Assembly (NCBI GenBank): GCA_046328575.1
Contig: JAXLWI010000021.1
Span: forward strand, 1 to 64,000
Length of the DNA stretch: 64,000 nucleotides
Direction of reading: 5' to 3'
Origin: JAGOBP01 sp046328575
GTDB taxonomy: Bacteria; Chloroflexota; Anaerolineae; Fen-1058
The translations under genes and the position numbers were made by a program. Each line of letters starts with the position of its first letter. Position 1 is the stretch's first letter. Below the pieces are notes generated by a model that saw only the letters and a list, made by a program, of their open reading frames with translations, searched no databases and was not told the origin of the DNA. This document shows positions 37,601 to 46,083 of the stretch, piece after piece.

Positions 37601-39643
37601 AGTCAGCAGATTGATCACGCCTTGATGCTGACAGCATACGCCTTTCGGTCGGCCAGTTGAGCCGGAGGTGTATAGAATGTATGCTAGATTTGACGAAGTG
37701 ACCTGCGTGATTGGATTCTCGTCGGACTCGGCGGCGATGAGGGCCCAATCGGTGTCGAGGCAAAGGAGTTTCGGATCTCTGATGTCGGATGCCTGATTAA
37801 GAAATGCAGTCGCGAACTTCTGCTGAGTGAGCATGAAAGTTACGTGCGAGTCTGCCAACATGAATTGCAGACGGTCAGTGGGATAAGTCGGATCGAATGG
37901 GACGTAAGCGCCGCCCGCTTTCAGAATGCCGAGCAGGCTGATGACGACCTCAACTGAGCGATCCAGACACACCCCGATCGGTGTGTCTGGGCCAACGCCC
38001 AACTGTTGCAAGTGGTGCGCCAGTTGGTTCGCGCGGCGATTCAATTCGCGATAGGTGAGCGATTGACGTTCATCGACCACGGCCAACGTGTCGGGCACAC
38101 GCGCGACTTGGTCCTCGAAGACTTGATGAATGCAGCGCTCTCGGCCATAGGGCTGCGCCGTAGCGGTCCATTCGATGAGCAAGCGATGTTGTTCGGCTTC
38201 GGGCACGATCGGCAAGGTGGCGATCGATCGATCGGGTTGCGCGACGATGCTCGTTAGGAGTTGAATAAAATGCGCTACCATTCGATCGAGCGTGGCTTCA
38301 TCAAACAAATCGGTGTTGTACTCGATCGAGCCTTCCAGCCCGGCGGTCGTTTCTGAAAGGATCAGCGACAGATCGAACTTCGAGGTGGCGCTGTGAGTGG
38401 GCAGCAACGTCAGCGTGACGTCGGGCAATGGCACTTCTCGGCGCGGCGCGTTTTGCAGCGCAAACATCACTTGAAACAGCGGCGAATAACTGGGGTCGCG
38501 CTCTGGTTGCAGTTCGTCGAGCAGCAGATCGAACGGCAGATCTTGATGATCGTAAGCGGCTAGCGTGACAGCCCGCACGCGTTGTAACAGATCGCGGAAA
38601 CTTGGCTGACCGGAAAGATCGCCGCGAATAACCAGCGTATTGACGAAGAAGCCGATCAACGGTTCGGTCTCGGTGCGCTGCCGATTGGCGACAGGCGTGC
38701 CGACGCACAGATCGTCCTGGCCGGTGTAGCGATACAATAAAACTTGAAATGCGGCGAGCAGCGTCATGAACAGGGTCGAGTCATTTTGCTGGCTGAGTTG
38801 GAGCAACTTATCGCGCACTGAAGGCGGCACAGCAAACAAAACCTGCGCGCCGTGCGTGGTCTGTGTCGCGGGCCGAGGCCGATCGGCTGGGAGTTCCAAG
38901 CGGGGCGGGCAATTGGCGAGTTGTTCTTTCCAATACGTCAGTTGTTGATCGAGCACTTCGCCCTTGAGCCAGTCGCGCTGCCATGTCGCATAATCGGCGT
39001 ATTGGATCGATAAATCGGGCAGGGGCGACGGCTGATTGGCCGTGAACGCCGTGTACAGCGTCACCACTTCATTGAGCAGTACGCCCATCGACCAACCGTC
39101 GGTGGCGATGTGATGCAGCGTGATCAACACGATGTGATCGGCAGCGGTGAGCCGCAGGACTTGGGCGCGCAGTAACGGACCGCTTGTCAGGTCGAAGGGC
39201 CGCTGTGCTTCCACGTGAGCCAGCCGCAATGCCTCCGCTTCTCGATCGATCGCGGGCAGCGACTGCAGATCGATCATGAACAGTGGCACGTGCTGCACCG
39301 GCGCGACGATCTGCACCGGGGCTTGATTGGCAGTGTCGAATGTGGTGCGCAGAATTTCGTGGCGATGCACCACTTCATTCAGCGCGCGCTCTAACACGTC
39401 GAGATCTAGCCTCCCCGTCAGTCGTAGTGCCAGCGGGATGTTGTACACCGCGCTGCCCGGCTCAAGTTGATCGATCAGCCAGAGGCGTTGCTGTGCGTAA
39501 GACGTCGGCCACGTGTTTGTCGTGCGCGGCTGCGGCAAAATCACTGCGCGTTCCAGTTCAACGCCCGCTTCTTTGAGCATAAGTTCTAGCAGACGGCGTT
39601 TCTCCGGCGACAGGTCTTTGATCTGATCGAGCATGTCAATCAT
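31670..39643 (-). CDS. NRPS4, two modules C-A-T-C-A-T-E (second residue D-configured)
   Basis: A 2657-residue synthetase. The N-terminal helix LSPEKRRLLELMLKEAG, also present in NRPS2, probably docks to NRPS3. Domains: C1 (HHIATDGWS near 178), A1 (FDVSVYE near 703), T1 (near 1057), C2 (HHSVSDGWS near 1250), A2 (FDTAAEE near 1776; GPTEGTII), T2 (GGDS near 2129) and E (HHLVVDGVSW near 2316). The A1 code reads D-V-Y-Y-L-V-G-V-C-K, unmatched. The A2 code reads D-T-E-D-I-G-T-I-I-K, the same as NRPS2 A2; two acidic pocket residues suggest a basic side chain. The C-terminus YTPSDFKLAPIDQRQLDKLL is a communication donor helix. The start overlaps the NRPS3 stop by 8 bases, and AGGAG lies 7 bases before the ATG. 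Confidence 0.95.
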   Translation of the reverse strand: MIDMLDQIKDLSPEKRRLLELMLKEAGVELERAVILPQPRTTNTWPTSYAQQRLWLIDQLEPGSAVYNIPLALRLTGRLDLDVLERALNEVVHRHEILRTTFDTANQAPVQIVAPVQHVPLFMIDLQSLPAIDREAEALRLAHVEAQRPFDLTSGPLLRAQVLRLTAADHIVLITLHHIATDGWSMGVLLNEVVTLYTAFTANQPSPLPDLSIQYADYATWQRDWLKGEVLDQQLTYWKEQLANCPPRLELPADRPRPATQTTHGAQVLFAVPPSVRDKLLQLSQQNDSTLFMTLLAAFQVLLYRYTGQDDLCVGTPVANRQRTETEPLIGFFVNTLVIRGDLSGQPSFRDLLQRVRAVTLAAYDHQDLPFDLLLDELQPERDPSYSPLFQVMFALQNAPRREVPLPDVTLTLLPTHSATSKFDLSLILSETTAGLEGSIEYNTDLFDEATLDRMVAHFIQLLTSIVAQPDRSIATLPIVPEAEQHRLLIEWTATAQPYGRERCIHQVFEDQVARVPDTLAVVDERQSLTYRELNRRANQLAHHLQQLGVGPDTPIGVCLDRSVEVVISLLGILKAGGAYVPFDPTYPTDRLQFMLADSHVTFMLTQQKFATAFLNQASDIRDPKLLCLDTDWALIAAESDENPITQVTSSNLAYILYTSGSTGRPKGVCCQHQGVINLLTDFERYQPIDTGEACSWWTSLNFDVSVYEIFSPLLTGGTLHIVPETARAESVRCFEWLQAHNIQSAYLPPFMIADFAAWVQADASPLDLRRLLVGVEPIREPLLAAISARLPKLRILNGYGPTEATVCCTLYPVKADHAPNRNTPIGKPLANTQIYLLDSQLQPVPIGVPGEVYIGGDGLARGYLNQPELTAEKFILNPFGELSPAFGGRLYKTGDLARWLPDGNIEFIGRTDFQVKVRGYRIELGEIEAVLNQHPDVRKSVVLVWPGEADGDKRLAAYVVAPPESTLTPDALREFARVRLPDYMLPSAFTVLDTLPITANGKVDRRALPVPNWSVLNAEHVAPRTPTEELLCGLWSQILKIERVGITDNFFALGGHSLLATQIVSRVREAWQIDLPLKQIFEAPTIATLAEKIDTLRSVSRVDLQPIVPLASGEIPSLSFAQQRLWFLDQLEPDTAFYNIPEVVRLDGALNITALTDSLNEVIRRHSVLRSTFLTIDGEPHLVIVPDLRLLPPVIDLQGIRETERESAAQRLIRDEAQRPFDLANGPLVRATLLKLAADQHIALLTLHHSVSDGWSTTILINELATLYTAYVQSKPSPLPELPIQYADFAHWQRQWLQGEVIAKELNYWQQQLSGCATALNLPTDRPRPAMQTSRGAHYQFALSDELTQSLKDLSRREGATLFMTLLAAYQTLLYRYTGQDDINIGTPIANRTRAEVENLIGCFVNTLVLRGDLSSEPPFRELLKRTRDATLGAYAHQAVPFEKVVDAVQPERDLSRTPLFQVMFVLQNVPSQPITLPGLTLTHLQPESGVSNFDLTLVLEETADGLSGAIEYSTDLFDADTIERLAEHFELLLTSIVADPDRSIATLPLLADHEQHQLLIEWNATHADYAHDRCVHQLIEAQAERTPRAIAIAAGDKTVTYRELNRRSNQLAHYLQKLGVGPDQLVGLCVERSVEMLIGLLGILKAGGAYVPLDPTYPADRIAFMLTDSHTAVVVTQQHHAHLFSSKSEIENPKLVCLDTDWQHIASESVHHPTGPTSPDQLAYVIYTSGSTGKPKGVMITHRSLVNHNQAVAREFGLTPADRVLQFATINFDTAAEEIYPTWISGATLVLPPPGLLTVDDLHALIEREHLTVLDLPTAYWHAWTHELTLSPRTLPPALRLVIVGGEKALAERYIEWQQVTGGRIRWLNTYGPTEGTIIASVYEPLSSESLTTELPIGRPIANAKLYVLDPHLQPTPIGVPGELHIGGLTVARGYLNQTDLTNERFIPDPFGDPAAAVSGRLYKTGDLARVRADGNIEYLGRIDQQVKIRGFRIEPGEIETRLREHPAVSEAVVIAREDTPGDRRLVAYIVPTPTQTISAAELRSFIATRLPDYMRPTAFVMLEALPLTPNHKVDRRKLPAPDQIRAEPTATYAAPESADEKTLAAIWSQVLGVSQVGRHDNFFELGGDSILSIQVVARANQAGLHFTPKQLFERPTVAGLAAVSTKARTIHAEAGLVEGAMPLTPIQHWFFEQALRDPHHWNQALMFETPPLDQSRLMTTTRYWLNHHDALRLRFGRADSGWQAIIRDGDGAVPVTWIDLRRLPLTAQREAVEQHATAIQGSLNLSEGPLLRVAYFDLGPQQPGRLLFAIHHLVVDGVSWRILLEDFQTLYAQLSHRQPVRLPPKTTSLQYWAARLEAYAQTPEVVDQLPYWLNALSGPLNHLPLDFADGDNIEAATDHVVVTLTSAETQALLHDVPAAYHTEINDALVTALALALSGWARATEVLIDLEGHGREDLFDEIDLSRTVGWFTTLTPLRLNLKGTAGPGEALKSIKEQLRRLPQHGLSYGLLRYLHHDREISYQLRGLNQPQVAFNYLGQFDQLVSADSAFKAATEPIGAVHSPRAQRYHILEINGGVMNGCLSLDWTYSTNLHRRETIERVANDFIATLRTLIAHCQSPEAGGYTPSDFKLAPIDQRQLDKLLTRLDRSKAKALP

Positions 39644-42600
39644 GACCGACTCCTGACTTGCTCAATGACTGTGATTCAGCCAACGCGGCACGCGCGTCAG
39701 CATCCGACAGTGTCGCGAGGCGCTTCAACATGGCGTCGATGGTTGCGAGTTCATGGTGGCGATGACCATTGCTGAGTTCGATCTCGTTCGCTAGTTCCGC
39801 CACGGTAGGCTGTTCGAAGAGGGTGCGCAAGGGCAGATCGATCTGGCAGGTCGTGCGCACGCGTGAGATGAACTGCGTGGCCAGCAGCGAATGGCCGCCG
39901 AGATCGAAGAAGTTGTCGGTCGCGCCGACGCGCTCGAGTCCCAGCAACTCCGCGGCGATGGCCGCCAACTTCACTTCGGTTTCCGTGCGTGGTGGAACGT
40001 AGTCCCGTTCGCGCTCGAGGTGCAGTGTTTCGGGCAACGGCAGCGCTTTGCGATCGACCTTGCCGCTGGGCGAGAGCGGCAGCGCCGCCAGTGGAATGAA
40101 CCGCGCCGGGAGCATGTAATCGGGCAAATGCTGCTTGAGGAACGACTTCAAATCGCTCGACTCCACTTGCGCGTCATCATTCAGCACCAGATACGCGATC
40201 AGCCGATTGTCGTGCGCGATGACGGCGCAGTCGCGAATCGCTGGATGCTGGCGCAGAGCAGACTCGATCTCGCCGAGTTCGATGCGGAAGCCACGCACCT
40301 TGACCTGCTGATCGATGCGGCCGAGAAATTCGAGGTTGCCGTCGGGGCGATACCGCACGAGATCGCCGGTCTTGTACAGACGATCGCCCGCCGCCGCCGA
40401 CCGACCGCCGAACGGGTTACGGACGAACTTCTCGGCAGTCAACTCCGGTCGCTGGAGATAGCCGCGCGCGACGCTGACGCCGCCGACATGCAGTTCGCCC
40501 GGCACGCCGATCGGCACCGGTTGTTGATTGGCGTCCAGCACGTACAGTTGCGTGTTGGCAATCGGCCGGCCAATCGGTGGCGCAAACTCATCGTCGATGT
40601 CGCAGTGATACATCGACGCGCAGACGGTGGTTTCGGTTGGACCGTAGGCGTTGAAGAAAGCACGGCCTTTCGCCCAACGCTGCACCAGATCGCGCGGACA
40701 GGCCTCACCTGCGGCAATGACGACCTTCAGATCAGGCAAATCATCGGGCGGCAGGACATTCAACACCGAGGGTGGCAGCGTGACATGGGTCACGTGGTGG
40801 TCGCGTAGCACGTTCACCAGATCAGGCCCGGCTAACAACTCCTGACGTGCCAACACCAGCGTGCCGCCATTGCGCAGGGCCATGAAGGTTTCCCACACGG
40901 ACGCATCGAAACTGAAGGGCGAGAACTGCAAGACGCGGCTGCCCTCGCCGAGGCCGAATGCCCCTTGCTGCCATGTAGCGAGGTTGCACAGGCCGCGATG
41001 TTGCAGCAAGGCCCCTTTTGGCTTACCCGTCGAGCCGGACGTGTAGATCACATAGGCGAGGTGATCGGGCGTGGCGGTTGAGCCAACGGGCGTACCGGGC
41101 AGTTGGGCGATGGTCGGCCAATCGGTGTCGAGGCACACGAATTGCTGATTTTCGATGTCTGAGTTCTGGTTGAACAGCCGTGTTGACACCGCCGCTTGGG
41201 TGAGGACGAGCGCGACGTGCGAATCAGCCAACATGAAGGCGAGGCGGTCAGGCGGATAGTACGGGTCGAGAGGCAGATAGGCGCCGCCCGCCTTGAGGAT
41301 GCCGAGGATGCCGACGATCATGTCGGGGCCGCGGTCGGTGGCCAGGCCGACGAGGACATCGGGGCCGACGCCGCGGTGTTGGAGGTAGCGCGCGAGTTGA
41401 TTGGCGCGGCGCTCGAGGTCGCGATAGGTCAGGGTTTGCTCGTCGAAGATCACGGCGAGCGCGTCGGGGCGGAGGGTGGCTTGGGCCTCGACGAGGTCGT
41501 GAATGCAGCGATCGTGGGGGAAGTCGGCCGCGGTCTGATTCCACTCGACCAGTAACTGCTGCTGGGCGGTATCGGTTAACATCGGCAAAGTGGGAATCAG
41601 TTGGTCGGGTTTGGTGACGATGCTGCTTAACAGCATCAGAAAATGATCGGTTAACTGTTCGATCGTGGCTGCTTCAAAAAGATCAGTGTTGTACTCAAAG
41701 TAGCCGCGCAGACTATCGTCGCGCGCTGCGATCGATAACGTGAGATCGAACGACGACGAACCGGTTTCGATTTCGATCGGGGTCAAGACAGCGTCTGACA
41801 ACGCGATAGACTGGCGCGGTGTGTTGTCCAACACGAACATCACCTGGAACAGCGGCGTGTGGCTGAGATCGCGCTGCGGCTGCAGTGTCTCGACCAACAT
41901 TTCAAACGGCAGATCTTGATGCGCATAGGCGCCCATCGCCGCCTCGCGCACACGCTTGAGCAATTCGTAGAACGACAATTTGTCGGAGATACCGTCGAGG
42001 TGGGCGCGAATAACCAGCGTATTTACGAAGAAACCGATCAGACCTTCGATCTCGGCGCGGGTCCGATTGGCGATTGGTGTCCCGACGTTGAAATCGGTCT
42101 GACCGGTATAGCGGTACAACAACGCCTCGAACGCGGCCAATAGCGTCATGAACAGCGTCGCACCGGCTTTGTGACTCAGCGCTTTCAATGCATCGGCCAC
42201 CGGTTGCGGCACGGCGAAGTAGTGATGAGCGCCGTGCACAGTCTGGATCGCCGGGCGCGGTCGATCGGTCGGGAGTTCCAGTAGCGGCGCGCTGCCACTT
42301 AACTGTTCTTTCCAATACCGCAGTTGATCATCCAGCGCATCGCCCGCCAACGTTTGTCGCTGCCAGTGCGCGAAGTCGGCGTACTGAATAGGCAGGTCTG
42401 GCAGCGGTGAAGGCCGATCGGCGGCGAAGGCTGCATACAACGTCGCGAGTTCGTGCGTCAACACGCCCATCGACCAGCCATCAGAGACGATGTGATGCAT
42501 CGTCAACACAATGACGTGATCATCTTCTGCGATACAGAGCAAGTGTGCTCGCAGCAACGGGCCGCGCGCCAAGTCGAATGGCTGACACACGTCGGCGGTG

Positions 42601-45600
42601 GCGAGCCGCACCGCTTCGGCCTCGTGTTGATCATCGGGTAGGGCGCGCAAATCGACGATGGGTAAAGCGATCGTCAGCGTAGGCGCGATGATCTGCTCTG
42701 GCTGGCCGTCACGCGCGACGAATGTAGTTCGCAGCGACTCGTGCCGCTGCACGATGGCGTTGAGGCTACGTTCAAGCGCTTCAACCTTCAGGACGCCCTT
42801 TAGTCGCACGGCAGTGGGAATGTGATATAGCAAGTTGCCGGGTAGCAGTTGATCGAGAAACCACAGCCGCTGTTGCGCGAACGATAGTGGCAGTGGGCCA
42901 TCGCGCGGCGCCGGTTCGATCGGGGGCATGGCGGCTTCACCGTGATGGCGCTGCATTTCGATCAATTCCGCCAGTTCGGCCACGGTCGGTTTGTCAAACA
43001 ACTCACGCAGCGGCACTTCGATCTGTAACGCTTCACGCAGGCGCGAAGCCAGTTGCGTCGCCAGCAGTGAATGACCACCAAGGGCGAAGAAATGATCGTG
43101 AACACCCACACGCGGCACACGCAGCACGTCTTCCCAGATACCGCACAGCAACTCTTCGAGCGGCGTGCGCGGCGCGACGTAGGTATCGGTTGAGGCGGTA
43201 AACTCAGGCGCGGGCAACGCCCGTCGATCGATCTTGCCGTTGGGCAGGCGCGGCAATTGATCGAGCACGACGAACGTCGACGGCAGCATGTACGCGGGCA
43301 ACTGCGCTTTGAGTGCGTCTTGCACGTCGTGAAGATCGACGGGCTGATCGGCTACAAGATACGCCACCAAGCGTTTGTCACCGTGTGTGTCTTCACGCGC
43401 TACGACCACGCTCTCGCGTATCGCCGCCCGTTGGTTAAGCGCCGCTTCAATTTCGCCCAACTCAATGCGGAAGCCGCGAATTTTTACTTGCTGATCGAGG
43501 CGGCCTAAAAACTCGAGTTGACCATCGGGACGATAGCGGACGAGGTCGCCGGTCTTGTACAGTCGACCGCCGACCGTCGCCGATAGATCGTTGAACGGAT
43601 TCGGGATAAAGCGTTCCTCGGTGAGATCGGGCCGATTGAGGTAGCCACGCGCGACGCCGAGTCCGCCGATGTGTAATTCGCCCGGCACGCCGATTGGCAC
43701 GAGCCGCTGTTCGGCGTCCAGCACGTAGGCTTGCACGTTGGCCAGTGGCCGCCCGATCGGAACGGTGGTGGCCGCCGGATCGACGTGCGCGATTACACTC
43801 CAGCACGCACCGATCGTCGTTTCGGTGGGACCGTAACCGTTGAGGAAGCGACGCCCTTTACACCAACGGGCTGCCACAGTCGGCGGGCACGCTTCGCCGA
43901 CGGAGACGACTGTGTGTAGATCAGGCAGGTCGTCGTCGGCCAAGATGTTCAACATAGCGGGCGGCACCACCATCGATGTGATGGCCTGCTCGCGCAGCAG
44001 GCGATGCAGATCGGTTGCGGACATCAGCGTCGCTTGATCAGCGAGGTAAAGCGCGCCGCCGCTCAGCAACGCGCCAAAGATGTCGCCGAGCGAGGCATCG
44101 AAACTGAAGGACGCGAACATCAGCACGCGGCTGCGGCTAGTCAAGTCGAAGTCGCGAATTTCGGTCTGGATGAAGTTGCTCAGGCCGCGATGATGCAACA
44201 ATACGCCCTTCGGTTTACCGGTCGAGCCAGAGGTGTAGATGACGTACGCGAGATTGTCGGGCGCGGTGAGATTGATCGGGTTGGTGTCGCGTTCAAGCGC
44301 GATGGTGGGCCAATCAGCATCTAGACAGATCAATTGCTGAATGTTGAAAGTTGAATGCTGTTCGCGAAGCGCAGTCGATGTGAGCAGAATCTTCGTCTGC
44401 GAATCGTCGAGCATGAAGGCGATACGATCGGGCGGGTACGAAGGGTCGATCGGGATGTAGGCGCCGCCCGCCTTAAGGACGCCCAGCACGTCGACGATCA
44501 TCTCAAGCGACCGATCGACGCAGATGGCGACGAGCGTCTCTGGCCCGACGCCTAATGTGCGCAAGTAATGGGCAAGTTGATTGGCGCGCTGATTGAGTTC
44601 GCGATAAGTGAGCGATTGATCTTTGAAGACTACCGCGGGTGCATCAGGTGTGCGTTCGGCCTGTGCCTCGAATAACTGATGTACGCCTTGATCGAGCGCG
44701 TAGTCCTGCGTGGTGGCATTCCAATCGACCAGCACTTGTTGACGTTCGGGTTCGGTCAACAGTGGCACTGCGCGCAGCGGTTGATGCGGATCGGCGGCGA
44801 TGTTTTCCAACAGTGTGCGCAAGTGGCCTAACATGCGATCGATGGTATTGTCGTCGAAGCAGCGGCAATCGTAGGAGGCCTTGAGCGGTAGCGCATCGCC
44901 CGGGGCTGAGACCACCGTCAGCGGATAGTTGGTCTGTTCGAAGTTGCGCACTTGATCGATGTGTAAACTTTCAGTGAAGGCGCGCACTGCTTCGTCGACC
45001 GGATAGTTCTCAAAGACAAGGATGCTGTTGAAAAGCGACTGACCGCGCGGCACGTCGCTCCAGCCCTGCACGTCGACTAGCGGACTGTACTCATACTGTC
45101 GCATCTCCACTTGTTGGGCTTGCAGATCGATCAACCACGACAGCACAGGCTGATCGGCGGTGATACGCGCGCGCACCGGCAGCGTGTTGATGAACACGCC
45201 CAGCATCGATTCGACGCCGGGCAGATCGGCGGGGCGACCGGAGACCGTCGCGCCGAAGACTACGTCGCTGTCGCCGCTGTACCGATGCAGCAGCAGCGCC
45301 CACGCGCCTTGGACAATGGTGTTCAGCGTCAAGTGATGCTGCCGCGCCAGCGCTTGCAACTCGGCCGTCGCCGTGGCCGAAACAAAGGTCGTTCGTTCGG
45401 CGTAGTGTGCCGCACCGTGCGGGGCGTGATCGACGACGAGCGGTGTGGGGGCAGTGAAGCCGGCGAGCATGCGCTGCCAGTATGCGGCAACATGGGCCGG
45501 GTCTTGCTTCTGCAGCCACGTAATGTAATCGCGATAGGGGCGGACTGGTTCCAGCTGCGGTTCGCGCCCGGTTCGCATCGCCTCGTAGCACGTGAACACG

Positions 45601-46073
45601 TCCTTGAGCAGAATCGGCACCGACCAACCGTCCAACAGCAGATGATGATGACTCCATACGAATTGATAGGCGTCATCGGCGGTGCGCATCAACGCGAGGC
45701 GCAACAGTGGTGCTTGCGCTAAGTCGAAGCCACGGGCTCGATCGGTTTGTAGATAATCCAGTAGGAGCATGTGCTGATCGGCGGGTGGCACCGCGCGCCA
45801 ATCGTCCTGTTCCCACGGTACGGTCACTTGCCGATGAACGACTTGCAGCAGCTTATCGAGCCGCTTCCAGGCAAAGGCGGTGCGCAAGATTGCGTGTCGA
45901 TCGATCACACATTGCCAGGCGCGCTTGAACGCATCTACATCCAGATCGCCATGCAGCGCGCACGCCGTCTGTGCGTGATACACGCCCGATTCGGGCGCAT
46001 ACACCGTGTGGAACAGCATGCCCTGTTGCATCGGCGACAACGGGTAAACGGCTTCGACGGCTTTGGCGTTCAT
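39636..46073 (-). CDS. NRPS3, two modules C-A-T-C-A-T (second predicted Phe)
   Basis: A 2145-residue bimodular synthetase. The ATG at 46073 is preferred because GAGG lies 8 bases upstream and the N-terminus MNAKAVEAVYPLSPMQQG then matches that of NRPS7; a GTG three codons earlier is possible. Domains: C1 (HHLLLDGWS near 141), A1 (FDASLGD near 658), T1 (near 1000), C2 (HHIVSDGWS near 1193), A2 (FDASVWE near 1723) and T2 (near 2062). The A1 code reads D-A-G-V-V-V-G-I-G-K, unmatched but related to NRPS5 A1. The A2 code reads D-A-W-T-I-A-A-V-C-K, the Phe code. The C-terminal helix AMLKRLATLSDADARAAL resembles the NRPS1 C-terminus, so both probably dock to LSPEKR-type N-termini (NRPS4 and NRPS2). 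The A2-T2 block is shared almost exactly with NRPS5. Confidence 0.95.
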   Translation of the reverse strand: MNAKAVEAVYPLSPMQQGMLFHTVYAPESGVYHAQTACALHGDLDVDAFKRAWQCVIDRHAILRTAFAWKRLDKLLQVVHRQVTVPWEQDDWRAVPPADQHMLLLDYLQTDRARGFDLAQAPLLRLALMRTADDAYQFVWSHHHLLLDGWSVPILLKDVFTCYEAMRTGREPQLEPVRPYRDYITWLQKQDPAHVAAYWQRMLAGFTAPTPLVVDHAPHGAAHYAERTTFVSATATAELQALARQHHLTLNTIVQGAWALLLHRYSGDSDVVFGATVSGRPADLPGVESMLGVFINTLPVRARITADQPVLSWLIDLQAQQVEMRQYEYSPLVDVQGWSDVPRGQSLFNSILVFENYPVDEAVRAFTESLHIDQVRNFEQTNYPLTVVSAPGDALPLKASYDCRCFDDNTIDRMLGHLRTLLENIAADPHQPLRAVPLLTEPERQQVLVDWNATTQDYALDQGVHQLFEAQAERTPDAPAVVFKDQSLTYRELNQRANQLAHYLRTLGVGPETLVAICVDRSLEMIVDVLGVLKAGGAYIPIDPSYPPDRIAFMLDDSQTKILLTSTALREQHSTFNIQQLICLDADWPTIALERDTNPINLTAPDNLAYVIYTSGSTGKPKGVLLHHRGLSNFIQTEIRDFDLTSRSRVLMFASFSFDASLGDIFGALLSGGALYLADQATLMSATDLHRLLREQAITSMVVPPAMLNILADDDLPDLHTVVSVGEACPPTVAARWCKGRRFLNGYGPTETTIGACWSVIAHVDPAATTVPIGRPLANVQAYVLDAEQRLVPIGVPGELHIGGLGVARGYLNRPDLTEERFIPNPFNDLSATVGGRLYKTGDLVRYRPDGQLEFLGRLDQQVKIRGFRIELGEIEAALNQRAAIRESVVVAREDTHGDKRLVAYLVADQPVDLHDVQDALKAQLPAYMLPSTFVVLDQLPRLPNGKIDRRALPAPEFTASTDTYVAPRTPLEELLCGIWEDVLRVPRVGVHDHFFALGGHSLLATQLASRLREALQIEVPLRELFDKPTVAELAELIEMQRHHGEAAMPPIEPAPRDGPLPLSFAQQRLWFLDQLLPGNLLYHIPTAVRLKGVLKVEALERSLNAIVQRHESLRTTFVARDGQPEQIIAPTLTIALPIVDLRALPDDQHEAEAVRLATADVCQPFDLARGPLLRAHLLCIAEDDHVIVLTMHHIVSDGWSMGVLTHELATLYAAFAADRPSPLPDLPIQYADFAHWQRQTLAGDALDDQLRYWKEQLSGSAPLLELPTDRPRPAIQTVHGAHHYFAVPQPVADALKALSHKAGATLFMTLLAAFEALLYRYTGQTDFNVGTPIANRTRAEIEGLIGFFVNTLVIRAHLDGISDKLSFYELLKRVREAAMGAYAHQDLPFEMLVETLQPQRDLSHTPLFQVMFVLDNTPRQSIALSDAVLTPIEIETGSSSFDLTLSIAARDDSLRGYFEYNTDLFEAATIEQLTDHFLMLLSSIVTKPDQLIPTLPMLTDTAQQQLLVEWNQTAADFPHDRCIHDLVEAQATLRPDALAVIFDEQTLTYRDLERRANQLARYLQHRGVGPDVLVGLATDRGPDMIVGILGILKAGGAYLPLDPYYPPDRLAFMLADSHVALVLTQAAVSTRLFNQNSDIENQQFVCLDTDWPTIAQLPGTPVGSTATPDHLAYVIYTSGSTGKPKGALLQHRGLCNLATWQQGAFGLGEGSRVLQFSPFSFDASVWETFMALRNGGTLVLARQELLAGPDLVNVLRDHHVTHVTLPPSVLNVLPPDDLPDLKVVIAAGEACPRDLVQRWAKGRAFFNAYGPTETTVCASMYHCDIDDEFAPPIGRPIANTQLYVLDANQQPVPIGVPGELHVGGVSVARGYLQRPELTAEKFVRNPFGGRSAAAGDRLYKTGDLVRYRPDGNLEFLGRIDQQVKVRGFRIELGEIESALRQHPAIRDCAVIAHDNRLIAYLVLNDDAQVESSDLKSFLKQHLPDYMLPARFIPLAALPLSPSGKVDRKALPLPETLHLERERDYVPPRTETEVKLAAIAAELLGLERVGATDNFFDLGGHSLLATQFISRVRTTCQIDLPLRTLFEQPTVAELANEIELSNGHRHHELATIDAMLKRLATLSDADARAALAESQSLSKSGVGHD
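39773..41568 (-). repeat. A-T block duplicated in NRPS5 (copy in NRPS3)
   Basis: Partner of 25391-27180, in the same orientation about 14.4 kb away. It is 6 bases longer because of one in-frame indel near 40388, adding two Ala codons. The same diverged island lies at about 40518-40828. Both copies carry the Phe code, so the exchange did not change predicted specificity. Confidence 0.9.
44334..44360. repeat. heptanucleotide array in NRPS3 A1, site 1
   Basis: TTGCTGA ATGTTGA AAGTTGA ATGCTG, nearly four units before CLDADW (HSTFNIQQL). Confidence 0.65.
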
Positions 46074-46083
46074 CGCATTCACC

